Assembly (NCBI GenBank): GCA_002452425.1
Contig: DKFQ01000094.1
Span: 1 to 28,420 of the forward strand
Direction: 5' to 3'
Length of the DNA stretch: 28,420 nucleotides
From: Sulfurimonas sp. UBA6792
GTDB taxonomy: Bacteria; Campylobacterota; Campylobacteria; Campylobacterales; Sulfurimonadaceae
The position numbers and the translations under genes were made by a program. Each line of letters starts with the position of its first letter. Positions within the stretch are counted from its first letter, which is position 1. A model generated the notes under the pieces. The model searched no databases, was not told the DNA's origin, and was given only the letters and a program-made list of their open reading frames with translations. This document shows, one piece after another, positions 1 to 8,325 of this stretch.

Positions 1-54
1 TTACCCTCGCCGGTTTTCAAGACCGGTGCTATCGACCAACTCAGCCAAAGATCC
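1..54 (-). tRNA. tRNA-Ser (TGA), 3' part cut by window edge
   Basis: Partial serine tRNA read on the minus strand from G1 at 54. The D-arm has the class II signature (TGGCTGAG), and a 5-bp anticodon stem CCGGT/ACCGG closes the loop CTTGAAA, giving anticodon TGA (17-19). The long variable arm begins before the window ends. It is the last gene of the Gly-Leu-Cys-Ser tRNA cluster, about 33 bases downstream of tRNA-Cys, so it is probably in the same transcript. Confidence 0.93.
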
Positions 55-87
55 ACGTTTGTAAAAAAAGAAGTTACTATAAAATTC

Positions 88-161
88 TGGAGGTGCCACC
101 CAGATTTGAACTGGGGATAGCAGCTTTGCAGGCTGCGGCCTTACCACTTGGCGATGGCACC
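88..161 (-). tRNA. tRNA-Cys (GCA)
   Basis: Complete cloverleaf on the minus strand. Acceptor stem GGTGCCA/TGGCACC, discriminator T73 (typical of Cys tRNA), encoded CCA, loop CTGCAAA with anticodon GCA (127-129), and a standard T-arm (GGTTC-like GTTCAAA). It lies between the Leu and Ser tRNAs in one cluster. Confidence 0.96.
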
Positions 162-185
162 AGTTTCAACCGATTTTTATAATAG

Positions 186-272
186 TGGTGCCCGAAGCCG
201 GACTTGAACCGGCACACCCTTACGAGCGAGGGATTTTAAATCCCTTGTGTCTACCGATTTCACCACCCGGGC
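186..272 (-). tRNA. tRNA-Leu (TAA)
   Basis: Class II tRNA of 87 bases including an encoded CCA. Acceptor GCCCGGG pairs with TTCGGGC through two G-T pairs. The anticodon stem AGGGA/TCCCT encloses TTTAAAA, giving anticodon TAA (236-238). The variable arm CGCTCGTAAGGGTG is long, as expected for Leu, and the T-arm carries GGTTCAAGTCC. Confidence 0.96.
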
Positions 273-321
273 TTTGGGTTTTTTTTATCTTTAAAGATAT
301 CGGATATTTTTAAATATTTTA

Positions 322-396
322 TGGAGCGGGAAACGAGGTTCGAACTCGCGACCCCAACCTTGGCAAGGTTGTGCTCTACCACTGAGCTATTCCCGC
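322..396 (-). tRNA. tRNA-Gly (GCC)
   Basis: Complete minus-strand tRNA with acceptor GCGGGAA/TTCCCGC, discriminator T, encoded CCA, the D-arm AGCTCAGTGGTAGAGC and anticodon loop TTGCCAA, giving GCC (362-364). It is the first gene of the tRNA cluster; a sigma-70 promoter lies 33 bases upstream. Confidence 0.97.
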
Positions 397-428
397 ATTT
401 TGTGTACTTAATTTTTTAAGTGAGCGGA

Positions 429-457
429 ATTATAGCCACTTTATTTTCGTTTGTAAA
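429..457 (-). promoter_or_regulatory. Promoter of the tRNA Gly-Leu-Cys-Ser cluster
   Basis: On the minus strand TTTACA (457-452) and TATAAT (434-429) are separated by exactly 17 bases, a near-consensus sigma-70 promoter. Predicted start is about 25 bases before tRNA-Gly. The TTTACA element is one arm of the inverted repeat at 452-468 whose other arm points toward ilvD. Confidence 0.75.
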
Positions 458-462
458 GAGTT

Positions 463-493
463 TTTACAAAAAAATTGAAAAAAATGCTATAAT
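463..493 (+). promoter_or_regulatory. Promoter of ilvD-thrS-infC
   Basis: TATAAT at 488-493 is preceded by TGC, an extended -10, and by the A/T-rich tracts common upstream of Campylobacterota promoters. TTTACA at 463-468 is a possible -35 but its 19-base spacing is long, so the extended -10 probably carries most of the strength. The predicted leader is about 37 bases. Confidence 0.65.
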
Positions 494-536
494 CTCGCTA
501 TTAATAGAAGAAAACAGCTATATATGAAGGATTTTT

Positions 537-2222
537 ATGAGAAGTGATACTATAAAAAAAGGTTTTGACAAGGCACCGCATCGTTCATTGCTTCGTGCGA
601 CAGGGTTAAAGGATGAAGATTTTGACAAGCCTTTTATCGGGATAGCAAACAGTTATATCGACATTATCCCTGGGCATTTCTTTTTACATGAGTATGGAGA
701 AATCGTAAAAGAGGCGATTCGTGAAGCGGGCGGCGTGCCGTTTGTGTTTAACACTATTGGAGTTGATGACGGTATCGCTATGGGGCATGACGGTATGCTT
801 TATTCTCTTCCTTCTCGTGAAATTATCGCTGATTCTATTGAAACGGTTATGAATGCACACAAACTTGATGCGCTTATCTGTATCCCAAACTGTGACAAAA
901 TCGTCCCTGGGATGATTATGGGTGCGCTTCGTGTCAATGTTCCGACTGTTTTTGTTTCAGGCGGTCCGATGCCGGCAGGGCATAAAAAGGATGGTACGCC
1001 GATAGATTTGTCCACGGCATTTGAGGCGGTTGGACAGTTTAATGAGGGGACGATAAGTCAAGAAGAGCTTTATGATATTGAGTGTAACGCATGTCCGAGT
1101 GGGGGAAGCTGTTCTGGTATGTTTACTGCAAACTCCATGAACACGCTTTGTGAAGCGATGGGGATAGCACTTCCGGGGAATGGAACTATTTTGGCGATGA
1201 CTCCTGCAAGAATCGAGCTTGTAAAAAAAGCGGCAAAGAGAATCGTGGAGATGGCTAAAGCGGACGATGTAAAGTACAACCTCAAAAATGTTCTTAATGA
1301 AAAAGCGGTTCACAACGCATTTGTTGTAGATATGGCGATGGGTGGAAGCTCAAATACGGTTCTTCACATGTTGGCTATCGCAAGAGAAGCGGGTGTTGAC
1401 TTCCCAATCGAAAAAATCAACACAATTGCTGACAATGTAGCGCATATTGCAAAGATTTCTCCGTCATTAACAACTGTTCATATGGATGACATCAACCGTG
1501 CTGGCGGCGTAAATGCGGTTATGAAAGAGGTTAGCCGTAGAGGCGGACTTCTTCATCTTGAGAACCCGACCGTAACGGGAGAAACACTTGGCGAGAGAAT
1601 CAAAGATGCTAAAATCTTAGATGAGAGTATCATCCATACAAATGAAAATGCTTACTCACAAGTCGGCGGATTGTCTATCCTTTTTGGAAATTTGGCGTTA
1701 GAGGGCGCGGTTGTCAAAACGGCTGGAATCGAAGCCAACATGAGACAGTTTAAAGGAACTGCAATCTGCTTTAACTCTCAGCCAGAAGCGATTACTGGCA
1801 TCATGTCACATAAAGTAAAAGCCGGAAATGTTGTTGTCATCCGCTATGAGGGTCCAAAGGGCGGTCCTGGTATGCAAGAGATGTTAGCTCCGACTGCACT
1901 TATTCAGGGGATGGGGCTTGGCGATAGTGTGGCTCTTATAACTGATGGTCGTTTTTCAGGCGCTACAAAGGGTGCAAGTATCGGACATATCTCTCCTGAA
2001 GCGGCAGAGGGCGGCTTGATAGCACTTGTGGAAGATGGCGATGAGATAGAGCTTGATGTCGATAAGCACATCTTAAAGCTCAATGTCAGCGATGAAGAGA
2101 TAGCAAAAAGAAGAGCAAACTATAAGCCGCACAAAAATGATGTAAAGTCAAAATGGCTCAAACGCTACCAACTTTTAGTTTCAAACGCTTCAAACGGTGC
2201 GATACTAAAGACAGAGATATAA
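537..2222 (+). CDS. ilvD: Dihydroxy-acid dehydratase
   Basis: Converts 2,3-dihydroxy acids to 2-keto acids, the penultimate shared step of valine, isoleucine and leucine synthesis; cytoplasmic Fe-S enzyme. The 561-residue length is normal. The NCDKI motif (C119, D120, K121) and the ACPSGGSCSGMF segment (C186, C192) supply cluster ligands and active-site contacts. VVIRYEGPKGGPGMQEML and DGRFSGATKG near the C-terminus are family signatures. In the N-terminal NSYIDIIPGH segment glycine stands where the [2Fe-2S] type has an extra cysteine (PCN), so it resembles the E. coli-like type. The ATG follows GAAGG by 6 bases. It is the first gene of a run with thrS (13-base gap) and infC. Pairing a branched-chain gene with a synthetase gene is not a pathway link; it is likely only co-transcription. 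Confidence 0.97.
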   Translation: MRSDTIKKGFDKAPHRSLLRATGLKDEDFDKPFIGIANSYIDIIPGHFFLHEYGEIVKEAIREAGGVPFVFNTIGVDDGIAMGHDGMLYSLPSREIIADSIETVMNAHKLDALICIPNCDKIVPGMIMGALRVNVPTVFVSGGPMPAGHKKDGTPIDLSTAFEAVGQFNEGTISQEELYDIECNACPSGGSCSGMFTANSMNTLCEAMGIALPGNGTILAMTPARIELVKKAAKRIVEMAKADDVKYNLKNVLNEKAVHNAFVVDMAMGGSSNTVLHMLAIAREAGVDFPIEKINTIADNVAHIAKISPSLTTVHMDDINRAGGVNAVMKEVSRRGGLLHLENPTVTGETLGERIKDAKILDESIIHTNENAYSQVGGLSILFGNLALEGAVVKTAGIEANMRQFKGTAICFNSQPEAITGIMSHKVKAGNVVVIRYEGPKGGPGMQEMLAPTALIQGMGLGDSVALITDGRFSGATKGASIGHISPEAAEGGLIALVEDGDEIELDVDKHILKLNVSDEEIAKRRANYKPHKNDVKSKWLKRYQLLVSNASNGAILKTEI

Positions 2223-2235
2223 AAAGGAGACCATT

Positions 2236-4044
2236 TTGAACGCAATAGCAATAAAACACAACGGCGAAATCATAGACATACAGACTGCAAAAGAGCTTGG
2301 ATTTGAGGGGGAGCAGATTCATCTTGACAACTCGGAAGAGTCGTTAAATGTTTTGAGACACTCAACCGCACATCTTATGGCTCAAGCCATCAAGTCGCTC
2401 TATCCGGACGCAAAATTTTTCGTCGGTCCAAATGTAAAAGAGGGCTTTTACTATGACTTTAAAACTTCAAGCGAGATAGGCGAGGGCGACCTCAAAACTA
2501 TCGAGCAGGAGATGCTAAACATCGCTAAAAAGAAGTATACGATAGAGAAGTATGAGATCTCTATGGATGAAGCAAAAGAGAAGTTCAAAGATGATCATCT
2601 CAAACTTTTTGTAATGCAAAGAATCCCGAGCGACACGGTTTCTATCTATAAGCAGGGAGATTTTGAAGACCTCTGCCGTGGACCACACTTGCCAAATGTC
2701 GGGTTGATTCGCTACTTTAAACTCACTAAAATAGCGGGTGCATACCTTGGCGGAGACTCCAAAAATGAGATGCTGACACGCATATACGGTATCGCATTTG
2801 CCGACAAAGAGGCACTCAAAGCCTATCTTGATATGATGGCAGAGGCTGAAAAACGAGACCACCGTAAACTTGGTGCCGAGATGAAGATGTTTACTTTCCG
2901 TGAAGAGGTCGGAGCGGGCTTTCCTATCTGGCTTCCGGCGGGCGGGAGACTTCGTGCGAGACTTGAGTCGCTTCTATTTAAGGCACACCGCAAACGAGGT
3001 TATGAGCCTGTTCGTGGTCCTGAGATGCTTAGAAGTGACTTGTGGAAAGTTTCGGGTCACTACCAAAACTATGGCGAAAATATGTACTTTACAAACATAG
3101 ATGAGTTAGAGTTTGGCGTAAAACCTATGAACTGCGTGGGACATATCAAGATATATGAAGAGGATTTGCACTCATACAGAGACCTTCCGCTCAAATATTT
3201 TGAGTACGGCGTAGTGCATCGTCATGAGATGACGGGTGCGCTTCATGGACTTTTCCGTGTCCGTGAGTTTACGCAAGACGATGCGCATATCTTTTGTAGA
3301 GCAGACCAAATAGAGGAGCAAATCATAGAAGTTGTCGATTTTGTCGATAGAATCATGACAACTTTTGGATTTGACTACAAAATGATGCTCTCTACAAGAC
3401 CAGAAAAAGCGGTTGGAAGTGATGAGGTGTGGGAAGTTTCTACACGTTCACTTAAAAATGCGATGGAGAAAAACAACCTTGTTTATGAAGTAGATGAGGG
3501 AGGCGGAGCGTTTTACGGTCCAAAAATCGACATCAAAATCACTGACGCAATCGGGCGTGAGTGGCAGTGTGGTACGATTCAGCTTGATTTTAACCTGCCT
3601 AGCAGATTTGAGCTTGAGTACAACGGCGAGAACAATGACAAAATTCAGCCAGTTATGATTCATAGAGCAATTTTAGGTTCGTTTGAGCGTTTTATTGGTA
3701 TATTAACAGAGCATTACGCTGGAGAGTTTCCAATGTTTATCGCTCCGACTCAAGTTGCAATCATTCCGATAGCTTCTGCGCATAACGATTATGCTAAGGA
3801 GTTGGCGGATAAATTGATAGATTTAGGAGCAGATAGCGAAATCTACTCTAAAAATGACTCTTTGAACAAAAGAATCAGAACAGCGGAAAAAACAAGAGTT
3901 CCTATGCTTATAGTATTGGGAGACGAAGAGGTTGCTTCTCGAAGTGTTGCGATTCGTGACAGAAGAACAAGAGAGCAGTACAATCTAAGTGAGAGTGAAT
4001 TTCTCTCCCTTATAAAAACTAAAATAAATGAGGTAAATTTTTGA
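2236..4044 (+). CDS. thrS: Threonyl-tRNA synthetase (short N-terminal domain)
   Basis: Charges tRNA-Thr and edits Ser-tRNA-Thr; cytoplasmic class II synthetase. Seen in the 602 residues: editing domain with HSTAH (H42, H46) and LCRGPH (C147, H151); motif 1 region near GHYQNYGENMYF; zinc ligands C300 (KPMNC), H351 (DDAHIF) and H476 (MIHRAIL); motif 2 in the VVHRHE-to-FRVREF stretch; motif 3 in LGSFERFIGIL; then a C-terminal anticodon-binding domain. Only about 40 residues precede the editing domain, against about 70 in E. coli, so the TGS domain is reduced; I recall the same in Campylobacter. The start is TTG at 2236, supported by AAGGAGA 6 bases upstream and by homology of the first residues. 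The stop overlaps the infC start. Confidence 0.97.
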   Translation: MNAIAIKHNGEIIDIQTAKELGFEGEQIHLDNSEESLNVLRHSTAHLMAQAIKSLYPDAKFFVGPNVKEGFYYDFKTSSEIGEGDLKTIEQEMLNIAKKKYTIEKYEISMDEAKEKFKDDHLKLFVMQRIPSDTVSIYKQGDFEDLCRGPHLPNVGLIRYFKLTKIAGAYLGGDSKNEMLTRIYGIAFADKEALKAYLDMMAEAEKRDHRKLGAEMKMFTFREEVGAGFPIWLPAGGRLRARLESLLFKAHRKRGYEPVRGPEMLRSDLWKVSGHYQNYGENMYFTNIDELEFGVKPMNCVGHIKIYEEDLHSYRDLPLKYFEYGVVHRHEMTGALHGLFRVREFTQDDAHIFCRADQIEEQIIEVVDFVDRIMTTFGFDYKMMLSTRPEKAVGSDEVWEVSTRSLKNAMEKNNLVYEVDEGGGAFYGPKIDIKITDAIGREWQCGTIQLDFNLPSRFELEYNGENNDKIQPVMIHRAILGSFERFIGILTEHYAGEFPMFIAPTQVAIIPIASAHNDYAKELADKLIDLGADSEIYSKNDSLNKRIRTAEKTRVPMLIVLGDEEVASRSVAIRDRRTREQYNLSESEFLSLIKTKINEVNF

Positions 4045-4559
4045 GCAAAAAAACAGACCGTGTCATAATGAATGACGATATCCGTGTACCAGAGGTACGT
4101 TGCAATATTGATGGAGCAGAGTCTTTAGGAATTATTTCTACTGACGTGGCTATGGAAAAAGCAAATGAGTTAGGCTTAGATTTGGTTCTTATAGCCCCTG
4201 ATGCAAAACCCCCTGTTGCTAAAATTATGAACTACGGAAAGTTTAAGTATCAAGAAGAGAAAAAACTCAAAGAGCAGAAGAAAAACCAGACTAAGATTGA
4301 TGTCAAAGAGATTAAGCTCTCGGTTAAGATTGCCGAAAATGACATCAACTACAAAGTAAAGCATGCAAGAGAGTTCATAGAAGAGGGTAAACATGTCCGT
4401 TTCCGTGTCTTTTTAAAAGGGCGTGAGATGGCAAACCCCGATGCGGCAAAAGATGTTCTTTTGAAAGTTTGGTCGATGATGGAAGATGTTGCAGTTATGG
4501 ATAAAGAACCTAAGTTTGAGGGTCGCTACTATAACATGTATGTCTTTCCTCAAAAATAA
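4041..4559 (+). CDS. infC: Translation initiation factor IF-3
   Basis: Binds the 30S subunit, prevents premature 50S joining and proofreads start codon and initiator tRNA. The 172 residues show the N-domain beginning VIMNDDIRVPEVRC, the lysine-rich linker helix after KIMNYGKFKYQEEKKLKEQ, and the C-domain with IDVKEIKLSVKIAENDI and HVRFRVFLKGREM. The start is TTG (4041-4043), sharing TTGA with the thrS stop; GAGG lies 7 bases upstream. E. coli uses AUU here for autoregulation by IF-3; a UUG start could be a weaker form of the same (inference). The ribosomal protein genes rpmI and rplT, which follow infC in many bacteria, are not here. Confidence 0.96.
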   Translation: MSKKTDRVIMNDDIRVPEVRCNIDGAESLGIISTDVAMEKANELGLDLVLIAPDAKPPVAKIMNYGKFKYQEEKKLKEQKKNQTKIDVKEIKLSVKIAENDINYKVKHAREFIEEGKHVRFRVFLKGREMANPDAAKDVLLKVWSMMEDVAVMDKEPKFEGRYYNMYVFPQK

Positions 4560-4565
4560 CACAAC

Positions 4566-4584
4566 AGAGCTCTCTTAGAGCTCT
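4566..4584 (+). repeat. Short perfect hairpin after infC
   Basis: The self-complementary octamer AGAGCTCT occurs twice, separated by CTT, so the RNA can form an 8-bp stem 7 bases after the infC stop. No T-run follows, so a Rho-independent terminator is not clearly supported; RNA 3'-end protection or pausing is possible. Confidence 0.45.
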
Positions 4585-4644
4585 CTTCACAAACCATCCA
4601 TTCACACTCCCATACAATTTTTTAGAACATAACAAGGATACAAA

Positions 4645-6564
4645 GTGATAAAAAAAATAGCAGCAGTTTTTACTAGTATCGTGGCTGTAGTACTTTTTTG
4701 GTATTTGGCGGGAGAGGTGTTTATCCTAAAAGATAGCAAAAACTCTTTTGATAAACTCGAATGCGTCTCTTATGCTCCTTTTGGCAAAGATGACTCCCCC
4801 TTTTCGCTCGCTAAAGGGATGGCTGTCTCAGAGGAGCTGGTGCGTAACGATTTAAAACTCCTTTCAAAATATACCACTTGCATCAGAACATACTCAACTA
4901 TCGGCTTGGAGATAGTACCAAAGATAGCCAGAGAAAATGGTCTTGAGATGTATATGGGTGCATGGGTGAGCAGTGACAAAGCGATGACGCAAAAAGAGGT
5001 AACCACACTCATAAAACTTGCAAAAGAGAATCAGGATATCGTAAAAGGCGTGATTGTGGGCAATGAAGTACTGCTTCGTGGCGATGCGACAGAGGCGGTG
5101 TTGTCAGGGTATATCAAGCAGGTAAAAGAGGCACTCCCAAATACGGAGGTTACATACGCCGATGTATGGGAGTACTGGGTAAAACATCCGCAAATTAAAG
5201 ACATCACTGACTTTGTAACGATTCACATCTTGCCGTACTGGGAAGATGACCCGATGAATATCGACCAATCTATCGGACATTTGGCAGATGTGCGTGGAGA
5301 AGTTGCCGCTCTTTTACCAAACAAAAAGATTCTCATAGGCGAGACAGGTTGGCCATCGGAGGGCAGAGCAAGAGAAGATGCCATTCCGAGCAAGATAAAT
5401 CAGGCACTCTTTGTGCGTGAATTTGTTGCATTGGCGCAAAAAAATGGGTGGAACTACAACATCATAGAGGCGTTTGACCAACCGTGGAAAAGAGTAAGCG
5501 AGGGCGCAGTCGGCGGCTTTTGGGGGCTTTTTGACAAAGATAGAGTAGATAAGCATGTTTTTGGCGGGGATGTTTCTAATTTTGTAAATTATAAGCTTTT
5601 GGCTCTCTGCTCCGTTACGCTTATCGTGTTTTTTTCAATGTTGCTTAAAAATGCGCAAATCAGGACGAGAGAGATAATCTTATTTAGCGTACTCAATACG
5701 TTATTTGCAGTTTTATTTACGCTTCAACTGGAGCAGTATAGCGTTACGGCAAGAACTCTTTGGGAGTTTTTATGGGCGTTCTTAGTCATGTCGGTGCATG
5801 CGCTGATATACTATTTTACTCTTGCATATATCGCATTTGATAGAAAAGTAGAAGTTGTAGCATTTAGAGAAATTTTTACGAAAAAAATCAAAGGTCCGGA
5901 CGCCTCACTGACACTTCTTTTTTATGCTACGTCACTTTTAATAACTATTATTACTATCTCTTTGGCGTTTGATGGAAGATACAGAAACTTTGAAATTTAT
6001 GCTTTTTCTATCTCTTTCATCTCGTTTTTATGGCTTTATAGAGGGGTCTATGGCGAACTTGCATTTGGATTGTTTGAGAAAGTGCTTTTTGTAGTTTTGT
6101 CGGTAACGACGATTATGGTTTTTGTAAATGAAACGTATCTTAATCTTTTTTCAAACTTGTGGGTTGTGATCGCGTTTGGATTTGCTTTTTTACTCTTTAG
6201 CGGAAGCAGGGGAGTTGCTTTTGGCAAGCTTAGCAAACTCTTTCTCTTCATACTCCTCTTTGGGACAATTTTTGCATTTTTTAAGCAGGGGTATATCTCA
6301 AATAACACTTTTGTTGCAGAGTGTGCGAGTATAAAGAAGTCTTTTTTATGTGATGCACGTGCATGGATGGCACACATGCTCTATCTGGGTTATTTTGGAG
6401 TTGTCGCGCTTTTTGGTGCGGTAATGGCGTACTTTACCCATGATAAAATTATTGCCTATGGTGCATTGGCACTAAGTGTGGGCGCGATAGTACTGCTTAA
6501 CACAACACTGGGTGCAATTGCATTGTTACTTGTGTTGCTGGTTATTGCAAAGATAGAAGAGTAG
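4645..6564 (+). CDS. GH17-like glycosidase/transglycosylase fused to polytopic membrane domain
   Basis: Probable membrane-anchored enzyme acting on beta-glucans. The 639-residue product has an N-terminal membrane anchor (about 5-27), a family 17 glycoside hydrolase-like domain (about 38-310) and roughly nine membrane segments from about 316 to the end. Family-like catalytic residues are visible: E141 in VGNEVLLR (acid/base) and E233 in IGETGWPSEG (nucleophile). The soluble domain should face the periplasm. GH17-membrane proteins in other proteobacteria are linked to beta-1,3/1,6-glucan synthesis or remodelling (for example NdvC-type proteins), but substrate here is unknown. GTG start with AAGGATA 4 bases upstream. 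The last 23 bases overlap the convergent ABC transporter gene. Confidence 0.8.
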   Translation: MIKKIAAVFTSIVAVVLFWYLAGEVFILKDSKNSFDKLECVSYAPFGKDDSPFSLAKGMAVSEELVRNDLKLLSKYTTCIRTYSTIGLEIVPKIARENGLEMYMGAWVSSDKAMTQKEVTTLIKLAKENQDIVKGVIVGNEVLLRGDATEAVLSGYIKQVKEALPNTEVTYADVWEYWVKHPQIKDITDFVTIHILPYWEDDPMNIDQSIGHLADVRGEVAALLPNKKILIGETGWPSEGRAREDAIPSKINQALFVREFVALAQKNGWNYNIIEAFDQPWKRVSEGAVGGFWGLFDKDRVDKHVFGGDVSNFVNYKLLALCSVTLIVFFSMLLKNAQIRTREIILFSVLNTLFAVLFTLQLEQYSVTARTLWEFLWAFLVMSVHALIYYFTLAYIAFDRKVEVVAFREIFTKKIKGPDASLTLLFYATSLLITIITISLAFDGRYRNFEIYAFSISFISFLWLYRGVYGELAFGLFEKVLFVVLSVTTIMVFVNETYLNLFSNLWVVIAFGFAFLLFSGSRGVAFGKLSKLFLFILLFGTIFAFFKQGYISNNTFVAECASIKKSFLCDARAWMAHMLYLGYFGVVALFGAVMAYFTHDKIIAYGALALSVGAIVLLNTTLGAIALLLVLLVIAKIEE

Positions 6565-8305
6565 CTTTATAGTGCCCCTCTTCATCTTGGAGTGCGGCAT
6601 GCGTTCCTTGTTGCACAATCTTTCCGTTATCTAAAACATAGATAGTATCTGCATTTTTTACCGTGCTCAGCCTATGCGCAATGGTGATGACTGTTTTGTC
6701 TTGAAGCAGTGGCGCTATGGCTGCATAGAGCTTTGCTTCTGTATGGACATCTAGCGCAGAGGTGGACTCATCAAAGACAACTACGCTTGGATTGGCGATA
6801 ATCATGCGTGCGATGCTCAGTCTTTGGCGCTGTCCGCCTGAGAGCCTTACTCCATGGTGCCCTACAATGGTATCAAGCCCTTGGCTCATAGTTTGAACCA
6901 TCTCGCCAAGTTGGGCAATCTCTAAGGCTTTGTAAATAAGGGTGTCACTGATGCTCTCGTCTCCCATGGTGATGTTAAATCTAAGTGTTGCATTGAAGAG
7001 AATAGGCATCTGAAGCACTAAAAAGATTTTTTCACGTAGCGATTTTTTCTCAAGCGTCTCGATGTCAAGCCGATTGTATCGCAAGGTACCGCTTGTTTTT
7101 TCATAAAAACCACAAATGATTTGTGCCAATGTAGTTTTACCACTTCCACTTGCACCAATAAGTGCTATTTTGGAACCAGCGTTGATGTCAAGCGATATGT
7201 CTTGGAGTATCTGCTTCTCGTGCGAGTAGGAAAAAAAGAGATTTTTTAAAGAGATATTGACCTCATTTGCCTCTAGTTTTTTATCTCCACTTGCTTCTGT
7301 TTTGAGTAAAAATATCTTGTTGAGACGCTTCATAGCAGCCATTGCAGAGGTGTAGCTGTACTGCATAGAGAGCATATCTTGAACAGGCGTCATGATAAAC
7401 CAGATATATCCAAACATCGCAAACATCATCCCGATACTCAAGTCACTATAAGCAACCAAAAGAAGTCCAGCGGCGCGCAAAAGCTCGAACATAGCCAAAA
7501 AGATGGTGTAAGAGAGACGTTCGTAAGCAGTGCTTTTGTACCCATACTCATTGGATTTAGCGCGAATCTCCTCTGCATCACTGATGGCATTGCCAAAAAA
7601 ATAGCTCTCTTTGTTGCTCGCTTTTATCTGCCCAAAAAGTTCGAGAGTTTCGCTGATGTTGTTTTGAAAGGTTTCAATAGCTTGGTTCTCCTCTTTTTTT
7701 AAAAGACCCACTTTTTTAGACATTTGTCTGCTTAGAAGCATGATGAGAGGTTGTAAAACAAGAATCAAAACTCCTAAAATAGGGTCAATGGCAATCATAA
7801 CAAGACCAACTGCGACCAAAGTGAGTAGTGAGGCGATAAAACGGCTCGCTCCTGTCATAATGAATGCATCGAGTGTGTTGACGTCGGTTATAAGGTTCGA
7901 AGAGATGGCACCACTGCCTAGCGTTTCATACGCATTCATAGAAGCACCTCTGAGATGCTCTATAAGCCAAGAACGTATTGTAAAAGTGACATGCTTTGCG
8001 ATTTGGGTAAAGATTTTTGTCGTAATGATGCCTAGTAAGTAGTAGGCGAAGCGCAACAAAACGACAGCAAGAGTAACAAGGGCGATATAGTAAAAAGCAG
8101 TTGTCTCGCCTATAAAAGAGTTGATTGTTGCAACAATATAGGAGGGTTTTTGCATTAAAATCTCATCTACCATAAGAGGAAGCATAAGTGGTATGGGGAT
8201 GCTCACTAAAATGGCAAGAAGTGTAACGATTTGCCCATAAATGAGGGAGGGCTTCTTCTGCAAGATAAGAGAGAGAAGAGTTTTGAGGCTGATTTGCTTG
8301 TTCAT
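6542..8305 (-). CDS. ABC exporter, fused permease and ATPase
   Basis: Half-size exporter of the MsbA/LmrA class that should dimerise in the inner membrane and export a lipid, peptide or drug; substrate not predictable. In the reading that starts at TTG 8320 (592 residues), six membrane segments fill about 28-310. The nucleotide-binding domain has Walker A GASGSGKT (389-396), signature LSGGQ (493-497), Walker B VVVFDE (513-518) and switch H549 (IAHRLS). All ATPase residues are intact. I prefer ATG at 8305 over TTG 8320, five codons longer, because neither has a convincing ribosome site. It follows the MFS gene by only 5-20 bases and is probably co-transcribed with it. The 3' end overlaps the GH17-like gene on the other strand. 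Confidence 0.92.
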   Translation of the reverse strand: MNKQISLKTLLSLILQKKPSLIYGQIVTLLAILVSIPIPLMLPLMVDEILMQKPSYIVATINSFIGETTAFYYIALVTLAVVLLRFAYYLLGIITTKIFTQIAKHVTFTIRSWLIEHLRGASMNAYETLGSGAISSNLITDVNTLDAFIMTGASRFIASLLTLVAVGLVMIAIDPILGVLILVLQPLIMLLSRQMSKKVGLLKKEENQAIETFQNNISETLELFGQIKASNKESYFFGNAISDAEEIRAKSNEYGYKSTAYERLSYTIFLAMFELLRAAGLLLVAYSDLSIGMMFAMFGYIWFIMTPVQDMLSMQYSYTSAMAAMKRLNKIFLLKTEASGDKKLEANEVNISLKNLFFSYSHEKQILQDISLDINAGSKIALIGASGSGKTTLAQIICGFYEKTSGTLRYNRLDIETLEKKSLREKIFLVLQMPILFNATLRFNITMGDESISDTLIYKALEIAQLGEMVQTMSQGLDTIVGHHGVRLSGGQRQRLSIARMIIANPSVVVFDESTSALDVHTEAKLYAAIAPLLQDKTVITIAHRLSTVKNADTIYVLDNGKIVQQGTHAALQDEEGHYKATLLSLQ

Positions 8306-8325
8306 AGTATCAGCACTCAAAAGAG

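Noticed and set aside
4566..4584. Rho-independent terminator after infC
   Set aside because: Stem is good but no T-run follows, so kept only as a hairpin.
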